Counted from the stretch's first letter, positions 36,370 through 45,352 are shown. The stretch is DNA of 64,000 nucleotides from Oceanobacillus caeni (GCF_019037185.1 NZ_JAHHXM010000017.1:1-64000); one strand, 5' to 3'. Notes: generated from the sequence alone by a model not told the origin. Made by a program: numbers and translations.

Positions 36370-36490
36370 TGTGCCCAAGACAACAAAAAGACTCTCACTC
36401 GACAAAGTAAGAATCCCCAAATTCAAAGGCGAGAGATTTCCTTCGCCCAACCATATTCTCCCCTTAGAATAACCGATTTATTCTAAGGGG
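36370..36490 (+). repeat. Decayed second copy of the type I toxin 3' region
   Basis: AAAAAGACTCTCACTC, GGCGAGAG..TTCGCCCA and ACCATATTCT align in order with the end and downstream region of the toxin gene at 37197. The upstream coding part is broken by stop codons, so no toxin can be made. A perfect 13-base hairpin (CCCCTTAGAATAA/TTATTCTAAGGGG, 36460-36490) closes the region. It accounts for the gene-free stretch before the lipoprotein gene. Confidence 0.6.
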
Positions 36491-36613
36491 TCAAGGAGTG
36501 AGTTAACTAACTAAATTTCCTTTATACTAGGGTAGGTGTTTTGTTGCATTATTTTACCACATATAGGATAATATACCCGTATTTAGATAAATTGTTAGGG
36601 GGAATCGGTATTT

Positions 36614-37134
36614 ATGAAAAAATACTAATATTATTAATGTCATTATTTGTTGTTGCAAGCTTAGCAGCCTGTGGCGATGAAGTTACGGAAGAAAAAGATA
36701 TTAATTCCGTAAACACAGATGAAGAGAATGCAAATGAAGAAAACGATGAAGAGGCGGAATCAGAAACAAAGGAAGTTGCGGAAGTTGTTGCTGATGATAA
36801 TTACATAAAAGCCACATTAGTAAGTGTAGAACATAAGGTGGATGAACTTTTTGATGAAGAAAAATATACGATTAACTTCGATTTGGAAAATAAAACAAGT
36901 GATAAGCTGACCGTTCAAGCACGTGACGTTTCGATTGACGGTACAATGGTAGATGACATGGTATTCTTTAGTGAAGATATTGCCGGAGATAAAAAAGCTA
37001 ACGGTAAAATGGATATCGAAAATTATGAGGGCGCTCTACCAGAAATGAAAGAGGATATTGAATTCACACTAATTATAGTTGATGATGAAACTTATGAAAC
37101 TTTAGCCGAACATGATGTGAAAGTAGATTTTTAA
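36614..37134 (+). CDS. Lipoprotein with apparent frameshift at its start
   Basis: A small secreted lipoprotein of about 173 residues. An AGGGGGA ribosome site precedes the ATG at 36614, but the frame runs ATG-AAA-AAA-TAC-TAA. Adding one A to the A6 run (36617-36622) gives MKKILILLMSLFVVASLAACG, a perfect signal peptide with lipobox LAAC. Downstream comes an acidic linker and a beta-sandwich domain like DUF4352/DUF5067 (about 70-170). As sequenced, translation could start only at ATG 36637 or at non-ATG codons upstream with a poorer signal. The role is unknown. Confidence 0.65.
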
Positions 37135-37149
37135 TAGATTATGTTATTA

Positions 37150-37176
37150 AGGCACTCTTAAACGGGTGTCTTTTTT
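37150..37176 (+). terminator. Weak intrinsic terminator after the lipoprotein gene
   Basis: GGCACTC and GGGTGTC (two G-U pairs) followed by TTTTTT. Confidence 0.6.
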
Positions 37177-37196
37177 GTTTTGTAATTATGGAGGTG

Positions 37197-37319
37197 GTGA
37201 CCGTTTTGGTGTTCCTAACATCTTTGATTAATTTAGCTGTTGCAGGAATTAACCTCACGATAGCTATTAAAAAGCTATTAAAACAACAAAAGAAACAAAA
37301 AAGACTCTCGCTCCACTAA
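37197..37319 (+). CDS. Holin-like type I toxin
   Basis: A 40-residue peptide, MTVLVFLTSLINLAV-, with one hydrophobic helix and a basic tail (KKLLKQQKKQKR), the layout of the TxpA/BsrG-like holin-like toxins. GGAGGTGGTGACC before or at the start is the very strong ribosome site typical of these genes. The true start may be GTG 37197 or TTG 37206, the latter better spaced. Structured sequence follows the stop: GACTCTCGCT/AGCGAAAGTC, GGTGAGGG/CCCTCGCC and ATATTCT/AGAATAT hairpins. An antisense RNA from the opposite strand is expected but its promoter was not identified. Confidence 0.7.
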   Translation: MTVLVFLTSLINLAVAGINLTIAIKKLLKQQKKQKRLSLH

Positions 37320-37431
37320 GCGAAAGTCCTAACCAAAACAATAGGTGAGGGATAATTCCCTCGCCTACACCATATTCTATTCAGAATATACAACATCTAT
37401 ACCAAAAACACAAGATTTGGAGAGTGATTAC

Positions 37432-37504
37432 ATGATTTGGATTTCTTTTGCTATTTCCTTTTAGTTTAGGAATATCTTTATATACCGTTTGGTACGCATC
37501 CTAA
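37432..37504 (+). pseudogene. Micro-ORF for a 23-residue membrane peptide, frameshifted
   Basis: ATG at 37432 follows GGAGAGTG. The frame reads MIWISFAISF and stops at 37462. Removing one T from the T4 run at 37459-37462 gives a continuous hydrophobic peptide ending SLGISLYTVWYAS with a stop at 37502-37504. This may be a decayed or misread small membrane peptide gene. It could also be chance. Confidence 0.35.
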
Positions 37505-37592
37505 GACAAATAACATCCAAATAATCTGTCGGTATTTCCCAGGAAATGTTGAACATTGTCAAAACGTAATCATTACTTAATCTTGTGCCATC

Positions 37593-38336
37593 TTATTCCG
37601 ATTGATTACGCTCAGCATATACCGCCATCGCATCTCTCATAAACTTCGCCAATCCTTCTCCAAACTTATCAATATTTTTAGTAAATCTTTCATCATCCAC
37701 ATACATTTGTCCAAGGCCTTTGAAGGCATCAAGAGAGTAATTACCTATTTTATTTAAATAAACGTACCATAAACCAATCTTTTCCTGAGCTATATCAGAA
37801 TCAGGAGACTCATGACGGATTTCCGCCAACTTTCTGTAAATATCATTAAACTCTTTCTCTAATGATTCCCTTTCATATTTGGATAATTGTTTAATTTTAG
37901 CATTGGATTCATCTACAACATGATCGCCCCATTTTTTTCTTGCCTCATCCTCGTATGGGTTATGACTAAAATCAAACCCCTCAAACTTCTCTTTATCAGT
38001 CATTTGAATTTCTCCTTTCTTATTTTGAATCGTTTTATCAATGGTTTGAATCATTTTATCAATTCGTTTTCTTTTGTCTATCAACATCCCTCTTTGTATT
38101 TCTAATGCTTCTTCTTGTTTGTAGGAAGAGCTATTCATAATCTCTTTTATTTTTTTCAAGCTAAATCCAAGCTCTTTAAAAAACAGGATCTGTTGTAACC
38201 TTTCTAAATCCGCTTCAGAATATATACGATACCCAGATCCGTTTATCTTTTTCGGAGTTAACAAACCAATTTCATCATAATGATGAAGCGTACGTATACT
38301 CACCCCTGCTAGCTCAGATACTTCTTTTACATGCAA
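37593..38336 (-). CDS. MerR-family regulator with TipAS domain (Mta/TipA type)
   Basis: A 247-residue transcription activator. The N-terminal MerR DNA-binding domain reads [24 protein letters not shown] and [15 protein letters not shown] (in parts). A coiled-coil dimer helix spans about 75-110. The C-terminal TipAS antibiotic-recognition domain (about 120-245) includes [13 protein letters not shown]. Such proteins activate multidrug defence after binding drugs. The promoter of its own gene has a 19-base spacer, so autoactivation is likely. Confidence 0.88.
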   Translation of the reverse strand: MHVKEVSELAGVSIRTLHHYDEIGLLTPKKINGSGYRIYSEADLERLQQILFFKELGFSLKKIKEIMNSSSYKQEEALEIQRGMLIDKRKRIDKMIQTIDKTIQNKKGEIQMTDKEKFEGFDFSHNPYEDEARKKWGDHVVDESNAKIKQLSKYERESLEKEFNDIYRKLAEIRHESPDSDIAQEKIGLWYVYLNKIGNYSLDAFKGLGQMYVDDERFTKNIDKFGEGLAKFMRDAMAVYAERNQSE

Positions 38337-38358
38337 AAATAACCCCTCCCTTACTCAC

Positions 38359-38389
38359 AATATAAGGTATTACGTTACGTTAGAGTCAA
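38359..38389 (-). promoter_or_regulatory. MerR-type promoter with 19-base spacer
   Basis: On the minus strand TTGACT (38389-38384) and TATATT (38364-38359) are separated by 19 bases containing CTAACGTAACGTAATACC. The long spacer is the hallmark of promoters untwisted by MerR-family activators, and the gene downstream encodes one. Confidence 0.8.
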
Positions 38390-38419
38390 CTGCTTTTTTC
38401 ATTTTTTCCTCATTGTCCA

Positions 38420-38520
38420 TAAAGAAGACCTTCCATCAGTGAGAAGTTGATCTCCCACCTACCCTCTTTGTTTCCTAGAAGTTTGAGGTGGTAGTCCTAA
38501 TGCCGGTTTAGGTTCCTGGG
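38420..38520 (+). repeat. Dispersed repeat family B, copy 1
   Basis: CATCAGTGAGAAGTTGATCTC, CCCACCTACC, CTTTGTTTCC, TTTGAGGTGGTAGTC and GCCGGTTTAGG occur in that order (first segment cut to CATCAGTGAGAAGTTGATC). The same order with similar spacing appears on the minus strand at 53505-53642. Confidence 0.7.
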
Positions 38521-38607
38521 TAACTGCCTATTCTTTGCTATATCTATATCAAACTAGACTTTCCCCCATATAATGTAAGGACCTAATTTTTTGAGGAGGA
38601 ATATGTA

Positions 38608-39090
38608 ATGAACTATTATGATCCTTATTACTACCATACCGAATACTATGATGATGATGAAAGGCAATTTAATTTTCCATGGAATCAAATGTTTCCTAGC
38701 CAAGGGGGGTTCCCTGGAACAGGATCCGGGATTCCAGGTGGAGGATTTCCTGGTGGGCCCGGTCAGTTTCCTGGACAGCCAAGTACGCCTGGTCAATTTC
38801 CGGGACAGCCAGGTACACCTGGGCAAGGTGAGCAACAGGCGGGGCCACCAACAGCCCCGCCACCTAACTTCACTCCCCAACAGTCACAAACCCAACTTTT
38901 TGCAGTAGATCCCGGTGCAATACGTGGTTGTTTATTTCGATTCACTTACGTTTGGTTAAGAAGAGACGCTTTCTGGTTTTACCCAACCTTTATTGGAAGA
39001 AGATCCGTTGCAGGTTACCGCTGGATTGGTTGGAGATGGGTATACTTCGGAATAGATCTTGACCAAATACAATCTTTTCAATGTTTTTAA
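38608..39090 (+). CDS. Gly/Pro-rich protein with aromatic C-terminal domain
   Basis: A 160-residue protein. An acidic Tyr-rich N-terminus (YYDPYYYHTEYYDDDE) is followed by a low-complexity Gly-Pro-Gln region (about 30-95, repeats of PGQFPGQP and PGTPGQ), then a compact C-terminal domain of about 55 residues rich in Trp, Tyr and Arg (RRSVAGYRWIGWRWVYFGIDL). No signal peptide is seen. Similar architectures occur among spore-coat and surface proteins of Bacillus, but no named family was recognised. Strong GAGGAGGAA site. Confidence 0.65.
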   Translation: MNYYDPYYYHTEYYDDDERQFNFPWNQMFPSQGGFPGTGSGIPGGGFPGGPGQFPGQPSTPGQFPGQPGTPGQGEQQAGPPTAPPPNFTPQQSQTQLFAVDPGAIRGCLFRFTYVWLRRDAFWFYPTFIGRRSVAGYRWIGWRWVYFGIDLDQIQSFQCF

Positions 39091-39155
39091 TAATATAGTT
39101 ATTGGTACAATCATATTTCCTCCTTTCACATAAAATTAGAATAAAAGGAGGGGTA

Positions 39156-39350
39156 ATGATGAACATTTTAGCTCTTTTATATTTAGCTGCTATAGCCGCT
39201 GGTTTTTCACTAATCGGACTAACAACAGTCACTACACTTTTTACAGGCCCGATTGCAACTTTAATGATTTGGATCGGGGCAATTACAGTAATTGTATTTT
39301 CAGTGGCAATCATCTTCCTTGGACTTCGCTCGCTCTTTAATAAGCTTTAA
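39156..39350 (+). CDS. Small two-helix membrane protein
   Basis: A 64-residue protein with two membrane helices (about 4-20 and 33-56), ending LGLRSLFNKL. AGGAGGGG lies just before ATG 39156; ATG 39159 is equally possible. No family recognised. It ends at a bidirectional terminator. Confidence 0.6.
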   Translation: MMNILALLYLAAIAAGFSLIGLTTVTTLFTGPIATLMIWIGAITVIVFSVAIIFLGLRSLFNKL

Positions 39351-39359
39351 AATTAATAA

Positions 39360-39408
39360 AAATCCTTTACCAATTCCAATATTAGAATAGGTAAAGGATT
39401 TTTTTTAA
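39360..39408. terminator. Bidirectional terminator
   Basis: AATCCTTTACC and GGTAAAGGATT followed by TTTTTT, between the small membrane protein and the BCCT gene. Confidence 0.8.
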
Positions 39409-40949
39409 TATCTATTTACTTTCTTTCTCATTTCTCTTTCCCAAATTAAACCTTGTTGTAAAGCCATTTTTCTAGCGATTCTAGGGGCATTCCACAACGG
39501 TGGTAAGATAAGAAGTGAGACGGGTACAGCCGATATGACTATCGAATTTTGAATAGCAGTAATGCTGTCTTCTCCGATTGTCAAGATCACCGCAGTAGTA
39601 AGCCCAAAGATAGCTGCCCAAAATACACGAAGCCATTTTTTAGGATTATCGTTACCAGTTAATGTCGCAGCCACCGTATAAGCCATTGTATCTGCAGTTG
39701 TTGCAACAAAAATAATAGAAACTAATAGAAAGGCTAACCCAAATAATGTTGGGAATGGCAATTGACTGGTAATCGCCATTACCGCAGTCTCCATCCCACC
39801 TTCATTCAAAGCATTAGAAATAGATCCTGGTTTTTCAATTTCAAAGAATACTCCTGTTCCACCAACAATGGAAAACCAGAAGTTAGTAACTAATGGTGCA
39901 ACAATTGAAACGGCAATGATCAATTCTCGAATGGTTCTTCCACGTGAGATTCGGCTTATAAAAACGATTAGCATAGGTGCATATCCTATAAACCATCCCC
40001 AGAAGAAAATTGTCCAACCGCCTAACCAATCATGGTCACCACGATATAAACTCATTTCAAAAAAGTTTTGAACATGGAATCCTGTACCACCTACAAAAGC
40101 ATCGATAATGAAAGATGTAGGTCCGATGAAGAGTATTATAATTGCTAAAAGAATAGTGAAGTTAACATTATAATTACTTAGTATATAGATTCCACGGTCA
40201 ACACCCGTTGCAGCTGAGATCCCGGAAATCGTTACTAATGCAAGCACAACAATAATACTAATCGTTAATGTATTTGGAATACCAAATAAGTGATTTAAAC
40301 CATACGATATTTGTAGACCTAAAAAACCTAAAGGTCCTAAAGTCCCTGCTACCGTTGCAATAATAGAAAAAACATCCGCAGCGGTACCAATTACACTTTT
40401 ATGATATATTTTCTCCCCGAAAATCGGATATAATAATCCTCTAGGTCGTAATGGTAAATTCTTTGTGTAGTGAACATACATCATTACAATGGTAGCTAAT
40501 GTTCCTAATATCGCCCATGCAGTGAATCCCCAATGTAGATATGATTGTGCAAAGGCTGCTGAGATTTTATTGTTTTCCACATCACCAAATAATGGCGCTG
40601 CTTGTATAAAGTGATACATCGGTTCTGAGGCAGCCCAAAACACACCTCCACTAGCAAGTAACGTAACTAATATCATCGAAACCCAACCAAAGAAGCTATA
40701 CTTCGGCTTGTCCATATTTCCTAATTTTACTTTCCCATATTTAGAAAGGGCAAGGACTATGCCAATAAGAAAATTTAATAAAAGCAAGACTTGCCAATAA
40801 GCACCAGAAAGTTCAGCGGAAAGAGAGAATAGTTTATCAATTCCTTTTCCCACCATATCACTATTTATAAACGATAAAACAATAAATACAATTAAAAATC
40901 CACCACTAATAATAAATACAGGCCAATCTAGATTCTGTTTTGATTTCAC
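39405..40949 (-). CDS. BCCT-family transporter
   Basis: A 514-residue betaine/carnitine/choline-type transporter with 12 membrane helices. The family core is visible: GGVFWAASEPMYHF in TM4, and the TM8 region GGWTIFFWGWFIGYAPM followed by ISRISRGRTIREL. The usual aromatic run is FYWxWW; here part of it is FFWGWF, so the ligand box differs and substrate is uncertain. Import of a compatible solute or a related amine is the family expectation. Monocistronic with an upstream spacer of about 290 bases. Confidence 0.88.
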   Translation of the reverse strand: MKSKQNLDWPVFIISGGFLIVFIVLSFINSDMVGKGIDKLFSLSAELSGAYWQVLLLLNFLIGIVLALSKYGKVKLGNMDKPKYSFFGWVSMILVTLLASGGVFWAASEPMYHFIQAAPLFGDVENNKISAAFAQSYLHWGFTAWAILGTLATIVMMYVHYTKNLPLRPRGLLYPIFGEKIYHKSVIGTAADVFSIIATVAGTLGPLGFLGLQISYGLNHLFGIPNTLTISIIVVLALVTISGISAATGVDRGIYILSNYNVNFTILLAIIILFIGPTSFIIDAFVGGTGFHVQNFFEMSLYRGDHDWLGGWTIFFWGWFIGYAPMLIVFISRISRGRTIRELIIAVSIVAPLVTNFWFSIVGGTGVFFEIEKPGSISNALNEGGMETAVMAITSQLPFPTLFGLAFLLVSIIFVATTADTMAYTVAATLTGNDNPKKWLRVFWAAIFGLTTAVILTIGEDSITAIQNSIVISAVPVSLLILPPLWNAPRIARKMALQQGLIWEREMRKKVNRY

Positions 40950-41170
40950 GTTTTTCCTCCTAATATTTTAGGAGCAAGTGTCTAAAATTTAATATTGCTT
41001 TGCCATTAAAGACCGTTGGATGGAATTGAATACAAGATGTTCAAAAGTATTCAATGACAAATCCACCAACTTGCTCAATTCTTTGACCAGTGTCCCATTA
41101 TAGTAAACTGTGCAAAAATCGTCAAATAGACTTCTTTAAGAAAGCCCTCATACTTTTCCCCTATATAATT

Positions 41171-41233
41171 GATTATTCTGAATAATCCTGACGCATAATG
41201 ATTGTTTAACCAATCACTAGACCGGTTAAACAA
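41171..41233. repeat. Two inverted repeats in the BCCT/synthase spacer
   Basis: GATTATTC-T-GAATAATC (41171-41187) is a compact palindrome. TTGTTTAACC (41202-41211) and GGTTAAACAA (41224-41233) form a second, looped one just past the 3' end of the minus-strand synthase gene and may be its terminator. The rest of the spacer 40950-41170 shows no gene or clear structure. Confidence 0.5.
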
Positions 41234-41237
41234 ACGC

Positions 41238-42065
41238 TTATATGTTATTATTTAAAATTTCATCAACTGTAGATTCCACATCTTTACGGGACATCTTATC
41301 TTCGCCATTTTTCATTACGTGTAAAGTCTTTTTAGCTAAGGACGAAGGTATTTTACAGAACACTAATATTTTCTTCGTTTTTATCGATTTTATGTATTGA
41401 TCAGCCATTTTTAAATTTTCTTCTGCATAATGAAATAAGTCTTCTCGAGTCCAGCCCTCTGGTAGAAAGCGAACCCCTCGTTCTGCATCTTCATCCTGAT
41501 TTCTTAGCATATTAACAGCTTGTAATCCCCTGCCATAGCCAATAGCTAATTCATAATCGGTTATTGTGTTATCATACCATCTCCAAATATCAGATAACAT
41601 GACACCGACAAGACCTGCAACATAATAGGTATAATCATCCAAATCCTCTTTCGTTTGAATGACAAAGTCCTTCTTAACCCATTTTGCCATACCCTTTGCC
41701 ATAATACTCGTGGATTCTTTTACTTTATCCACTATTCCTTCTGGGCATACGGATAACCAATCTGACATTCTCAGTGTTACTTCAGGAAAATCAGCCGCGT
41801 AAGGCCTTAATAATTCCTCGTAAGCCGATTCGTCAAAAGATATTCCATTTAATAATTCACTTATGGAATATAAAAGTTCCTGCTTTATCTCGGGTTCAAG
41901 GGATGGATGATCCTCAATCTCATCTATTGCTCGCATACACAAATATGCAGAACCTACTGTCATCTCTAACGTGTGGTTTAATAGACTAATTGGAATGTAA
42001 AAGGTTCTACTTGTATCTTTTAATACACGCATTGTATCTTTTTGAAGTTGTTTTTCTTTACTCAT
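41238..42065 (-). CDS. Squalene/phytoene synthase-like protein (YisP type)
   Basis: A 275-residue all-alpha trans-isoprenyl synthase homologue. The first Asp-rich motif is RAIDEIEDH (near 46-53) and the second is QAVNMLRNQDEDAERG (near 180-196), with FLPEGW following. It resembles B. subtilis YisP, which hydrolyses farnesyl diphosphate to farnesol rather than making squalene. Without partner carotenoid genes nearby, a similar role is more likely than carotenoid synthesis. Confidence 0.8.
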   Translation of the reverse strand: MSKEKQLQKDTMRVLKDTSRTFYIPISLLNHTLEMTVGSAYLCMRAIDEIEDHPSLEPEIKQELLYSISELLNGISFDESAYEELLRPYAADFPEVTLRMSDWLSVCPEGIVDKVKESTSIMAKGMAKWVKKDFVIQTKEDLDDYTYYVAGLVGVMLSDIWRWYDNTITDYELAIGYGRGLQAVNMLRNQDEDAERGVRFLPEGWTREDLFHYAEENLKMADQYIKSIKTKKILVFCKIPSSLAKKTLHVMKNGEDKMSRKDVESTVDEILNNNI

Positions 42066-42280
42066 TTACTTGCTTTTCTCCTTCCATGTCTATTCACCAG
42101 TATAACAAACATTCCAATTAAATTCTTTGTAAATAATTAGGTTAGTATTTTTTATACCCCATTTATAAAAAAATAAACCTAGTTTTTTAAATAAAATGAA
42201 AATGCAGTTGTACTTGTAATTACTACCAAATAATCATACGATAGGAAATGATTCACGAGCTTGGAAAGGTGCTTAAATAT

Positions 42281-43435
42281 ATGGATAAACGAGTTTATTT
42301 ATTAACTATTGTTTCCTTTGTGGTTGGAATGGTTGAATTAATTATTGGAGGAATTTTAGATTTAGTGGCGGATGACCTAGGTGTTACGCTTGGACAAGCT
42401 GGATTGCTTATAACGATTTTCTCACTAACGTTTGCAATATCAGGTCCTATCCTATCTTTCTTAACTGCCACAATAGAAAGAAAAAAGCTAACCATTATCA
42501 CGTTATTCTTTTTCTTAATAGGAAATATAATTGCCGCCATTAGTCCATCCTATACGATTCTCTTTATCGCAAGAATTGTATCCGCAGCAAGTAGTTCCTT
42601 ACTTATCGTGCTTTGCGTTGTCATGGCAGCAACGATTGTAAAGCCGGCCTATCGTGCAAGAGCAATTGGAATTGTTAATATGGGTGTAAGTGGTTCGATT
42701 GTTCTTGGTGTACCAATTGGATTGGTGCTAGGAAATTCATTTGGATGGCGAGCACCATTTATCATGATTACTATCCTTACCTTACTTTCCATAACAGGTA
42801 TTTACTTTTTAATGGAAAAGGTTGGTGCTGAGAAACAATCATCCTTAACGAAGCAATTTGCTTCCCTTAAAGATAGCAGGATATTATTTGCCCATATGAC
42901 CACCTTCCTCTTATTAGCAGGACATTCCACGTTATATACGTATTTAACCCCATTCACAAAGGATTATATTGGTTTAAATGAAGCGTGGGTTAGTGTTATT
43001 TACTTTATTTTCGGAATCGCAGCTGTAAGTGGTGGTGCAATCGGAGGATTATTTGGAGATCGATATGGTTCGAATAGAACAATTAAAATGGTAATTATTA
43101 TTTTTAGTATTGCTATTCTAACTATTTCACATACCACATTTCTTTTACCATTATTTCTATTCAATTTAATCATTTGGGGCATGATGAGTTGGGCTGTAAC
43201 TCCACCAATGCAAAGTCACTTAATGGCAACAGCACCAGAAACAGCAAATATTCAAATTAGCTTAAATAACTCATCCCTTCATTTAGGCATTGCAGTAGGT
43301 TCATCGATTGGAGGTGTCATTATTGACATGACATCCGTTGCCAACAATGCAACGTTTGGAGGAATGCTGGCAATCCTTTCGTTAGGAACTGCCACGCTTT
43401 CAATGAGAAAGAAACATAGTATCCAAACCTATTAA
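42281..43435 (+). CDS. MFS transporter (DHA1 / AraJ-like)
   Basis: A 384-residue major facilitator protein with 12 membrane helices. It has the DHA1-type opening VGMVELIIGGILDLVADDLGVTLGQAGLLIT (parts) and the ARIVSAASSS and RARAIGIVNMGVSGSIVLGVPIG motif regions. The pattern fits drug or sugar exporters of the AraJ/YdhL group; substrate is unknown. The frame opens at 42248, but GGAAAGGTG precedes ATG 42281. Confidence 0.85.
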   Translation: MDKRVYLLTIVSFVVGMVELIIGGILDLVADDLGVTLGQAGLLITIFSLTFAISGPILSFLTATIERKKLTIITLFFFLIGNIIAAISPSYTILFIARIVSAASSSLLIVLCVVMAATIVKPAYRARAIGIVNMGVSGSIVLGVPIGLVLGNSFGWRAPFIMITILTLLSITGIYFLMEKVGAEKQSSLTKQFASLKDSRILFAHMTTFLLLAGHSTLYTYLTPFTKDYIGLNEAWVSVIYFIFGIAAVSGGAIGGLFGDRYGSNRTIKMVIIIFSIAILTISHTTFLLPLFLFNLIIWGMMSWAVTPPMQSHLMATAPETANIQISLNNSSLHLGIAVGSSIGGVIIDMTSVANNATFGGMLAILSLGTATLSMRKKHSIQTY

Positions 43436-43467
43436 ATGAACTAGTTTAAGGTTTATTTCAATTATAA

Positions 43468-43504
43468 AATGGCTATAGTATAAACTATAGTCATTTTACT
43501 TTTC
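43468..43504 (+). terminator. Intrinsic terminator after the MFS gene
   Basis: AAATGGCTATAGT and ACTATAGTCATTTT with one mismatch, followed by ACTTTT. Confidence 0.75.
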
Positions 43505-43690
43505 CCATCAAAGATTATTACTATTTTCACAATCCTTCCTAACCATATATTCAAGGGACAAAATACAACAAATACTTACAAATCAACTTGTAACAAATTA
43601 GACACAAAAAGGCATTGCTAATATAAAACGTTTCCATGTATAATAAATATAGTGAATAAATTCACATTTAAGCAAGAGGGAGTGATGGTT

Positions 43691-44062
43691 ATGAACACAA
43701 ATTTAGCTAAGAAAAATACAATTACAAAAAGAAAGCTAAAGAATACGCTAATTTCAACAACATATACGTACCATACACCCGGCAATATTCACTTAGATAC
43801 CATTAGAAATAATATACCTAATTACCATACAGCAGCAATCACAATTGATGAATCAATAAACTTACCTAAACCCGGGACATATAACATTAAAATAAAGGTT
43901 GGGAAAAGTTGGTACCTGGGAGTAGCTTTCCTATCCCAGTCCACTGATCGAGAAAACAAACGAATGATCAAGATTTTTATAAAAGACTTCCTGGATATAC
44001 CGGCTAATAAAAAAATAGTCATTGCTTGGTGTTTGGATAAGAAAAATGATTACTGGAGATAG
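43691..44062 (+). CDS. Hypothetical protein
   Basis: A 123-residue basic protein of unknown function. The N-terminal 25 residues are Lys/Thr-rich; the rest looks like an alternating strand-rich domain (TYNIKIKVGKSWYLGVAFL, then RMIKIFIKDFLDIPANKKIVIAWCL). No signal peptide or motif. GAGGGAG lies eight bases before ATG 43691, with ATG 43685 as a less likely alternative. Confidence 0.55.
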   Translation: MNTNLAKKNTITKRKLKNTLISTTYTYHTPGNIHLDTIRNNIPNYHTAAITIDESINLPKPGTYNIKIKVGKSWYLGVAFLSQSTDRENKRMIKIFIKDFLDIPANKKIVIAWCLDKKNDYWR

Positions 44063-44212
44063 AGGCCTTGATAAATTGGCTTCTACTCCTTTTATTTTTC
44101 ACTTTTTCAATACCTAAAATAACGCAATGTAATTGGAACATACTCTCTTTTTAAACTATAATTAGATTAATCACATTAAAGTTTGATTTTTAAATTGGAA
44201 AGGAAATCTACT

Positions 44213-45352
44213 ATGAAACAAACAAGTCGGTTTATTAAATTTATGGGAGGGAAAAATCTTCTATATTTATTGGTTTTATTGATCCTCATCGGTATTACTA
44301 TCCTTATTTATAATAAAATTTCATTTATATTCCATCCGATCATTGTTATCTTTTCAACGATTATGCCACCAACTATTTTGGCATTTATCGCTTATTATCT
44401 CTTAAATCCAATTGTAGATTTTTTAGAGAGGTTCCGTATTAAACGGATATGGGGAATTATTATCCTTATACTTGGGATTGGCGGATTATTAACCGGTCTT
44501 ATTTTATTAATCGCTCCTTCTATTGAGGTACAAGTAAAGGATTTAGCGAAGAATTTCCCCAATTATTTAAACCATTTGGGGAATGTAATTACCATGTGGC
44601 TTCAAAATTCCTTTTTAGGACCATATTACGATGAAGGATATAACTGGTTTGTTACTAACTTTAGTAATATTCCCGGCATGGTTGGAACTTATTTAGTAGA
44701 TGCCTTTCAAGGGTTTAGAAACGTAGCCAGCACTGTCACAAATGTCTTTGTTTCCATTATAACTTTTCCTTTCATCTTGTTCTTCCTATTAAAAGATGGA
44801 ACTCGATTTAGGGATTTTTTCTTAAAATTATTACCACCAAAATTTCGGGATGATACAAATCAAATCCTGAAAAATATGGATACTCAAGTTGGGTCATACA
44901 TCCAAGGACAAATTATCGTTGCTTCATGTATTGGTTTACTGTTATTTGTTGGTTACAATATTATTGGTCTCGATTACGCAATCACTCTTGCCATTGTTGC
45001 TGCTACAACAAGTGTGATTCCATATCTTGGACCAACAATAGCAATCACCCCTGCTATTATCATTGCTATTGTTCATTCCCCTTTCATGCTTTTAAAACTT
45101 GCCATCGTTTGGATAGTTGTTCAATTTCTAGAGGGAAATTTTATATCTCCAAACATCATGGGGAAAACCATGCAGATTCATCCTTTGACGATTATTATCG
45201 TCTTACTTGTTGCAGGTAATTTATTTGGATTAATTGGAGTTATTTTAGGAATACCAGGATATGCCATTCTTAAGGTATTAGTTTCTTATCTATATAATAA
45301 ATTTAAAAATCGTTACAACCATTATTATGGGGATGAGTATGGGAAATATTAG
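44213..45352 (+). CDS. AI-2E family transporter
   Basis: A 379-residue membrane protein of the AI-2E (YhhQ/PerM/TqsA) family. It has paired N-terminal helices, a long soluble loop (about 110-170), FILFFLLKDGTRFRDFFLKLLP, YIQGQIIVASCIGLLL and PYLGPTIAITPAIIIA, ending in VQFLEGNFISPNIMGKTMQIHPL (in parts). Some members export autoinducer-2 or act as sodium/proton antiporters; function here is open. GGAAAGGAAA site sets ATG 44213. Confidence 0.85.
   Translation: MKQTSRFIKFMGGKNLLYLLVLLILIGITILIYNKISFIFHPIIVIFSTIMPPTILAFIAYYLLNPIVDFLERFRIKRIWGIIILILGIGGLLTGLILLIAPSIEVQVKDLAKNFPNYLNHLGNVITMWLQNSFLGPYYDEGYNWFVTNFSNIPGMVGTYLVDAFQGFRNVASTVTNVFVSIITFPFILFFLLKDGTRFRDFFLKLLPPKFRDDTNQILKNMDTQVGSYIQGQIIVASCIGLLLFVGYNIIGLDYAITLAIVAATTSVIPYLGPTIAITPAIIIAIVHSPFMLLKLAIVWIVVQFLEGNFISPNIMGKTMQIHPLTIIIVLLVAGNLFGLIGVILGIPGYAILKVLVSYLYNKFKNRYNHYYGDEYGKY

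Noticed and set aside
38554-38908. Two further frames over the Gly/Pro-rich gene
   Set aside because: They are other-frame readings of the low-complexity region, without ribosome sites; only the 38608 frame has GAGGAGG.
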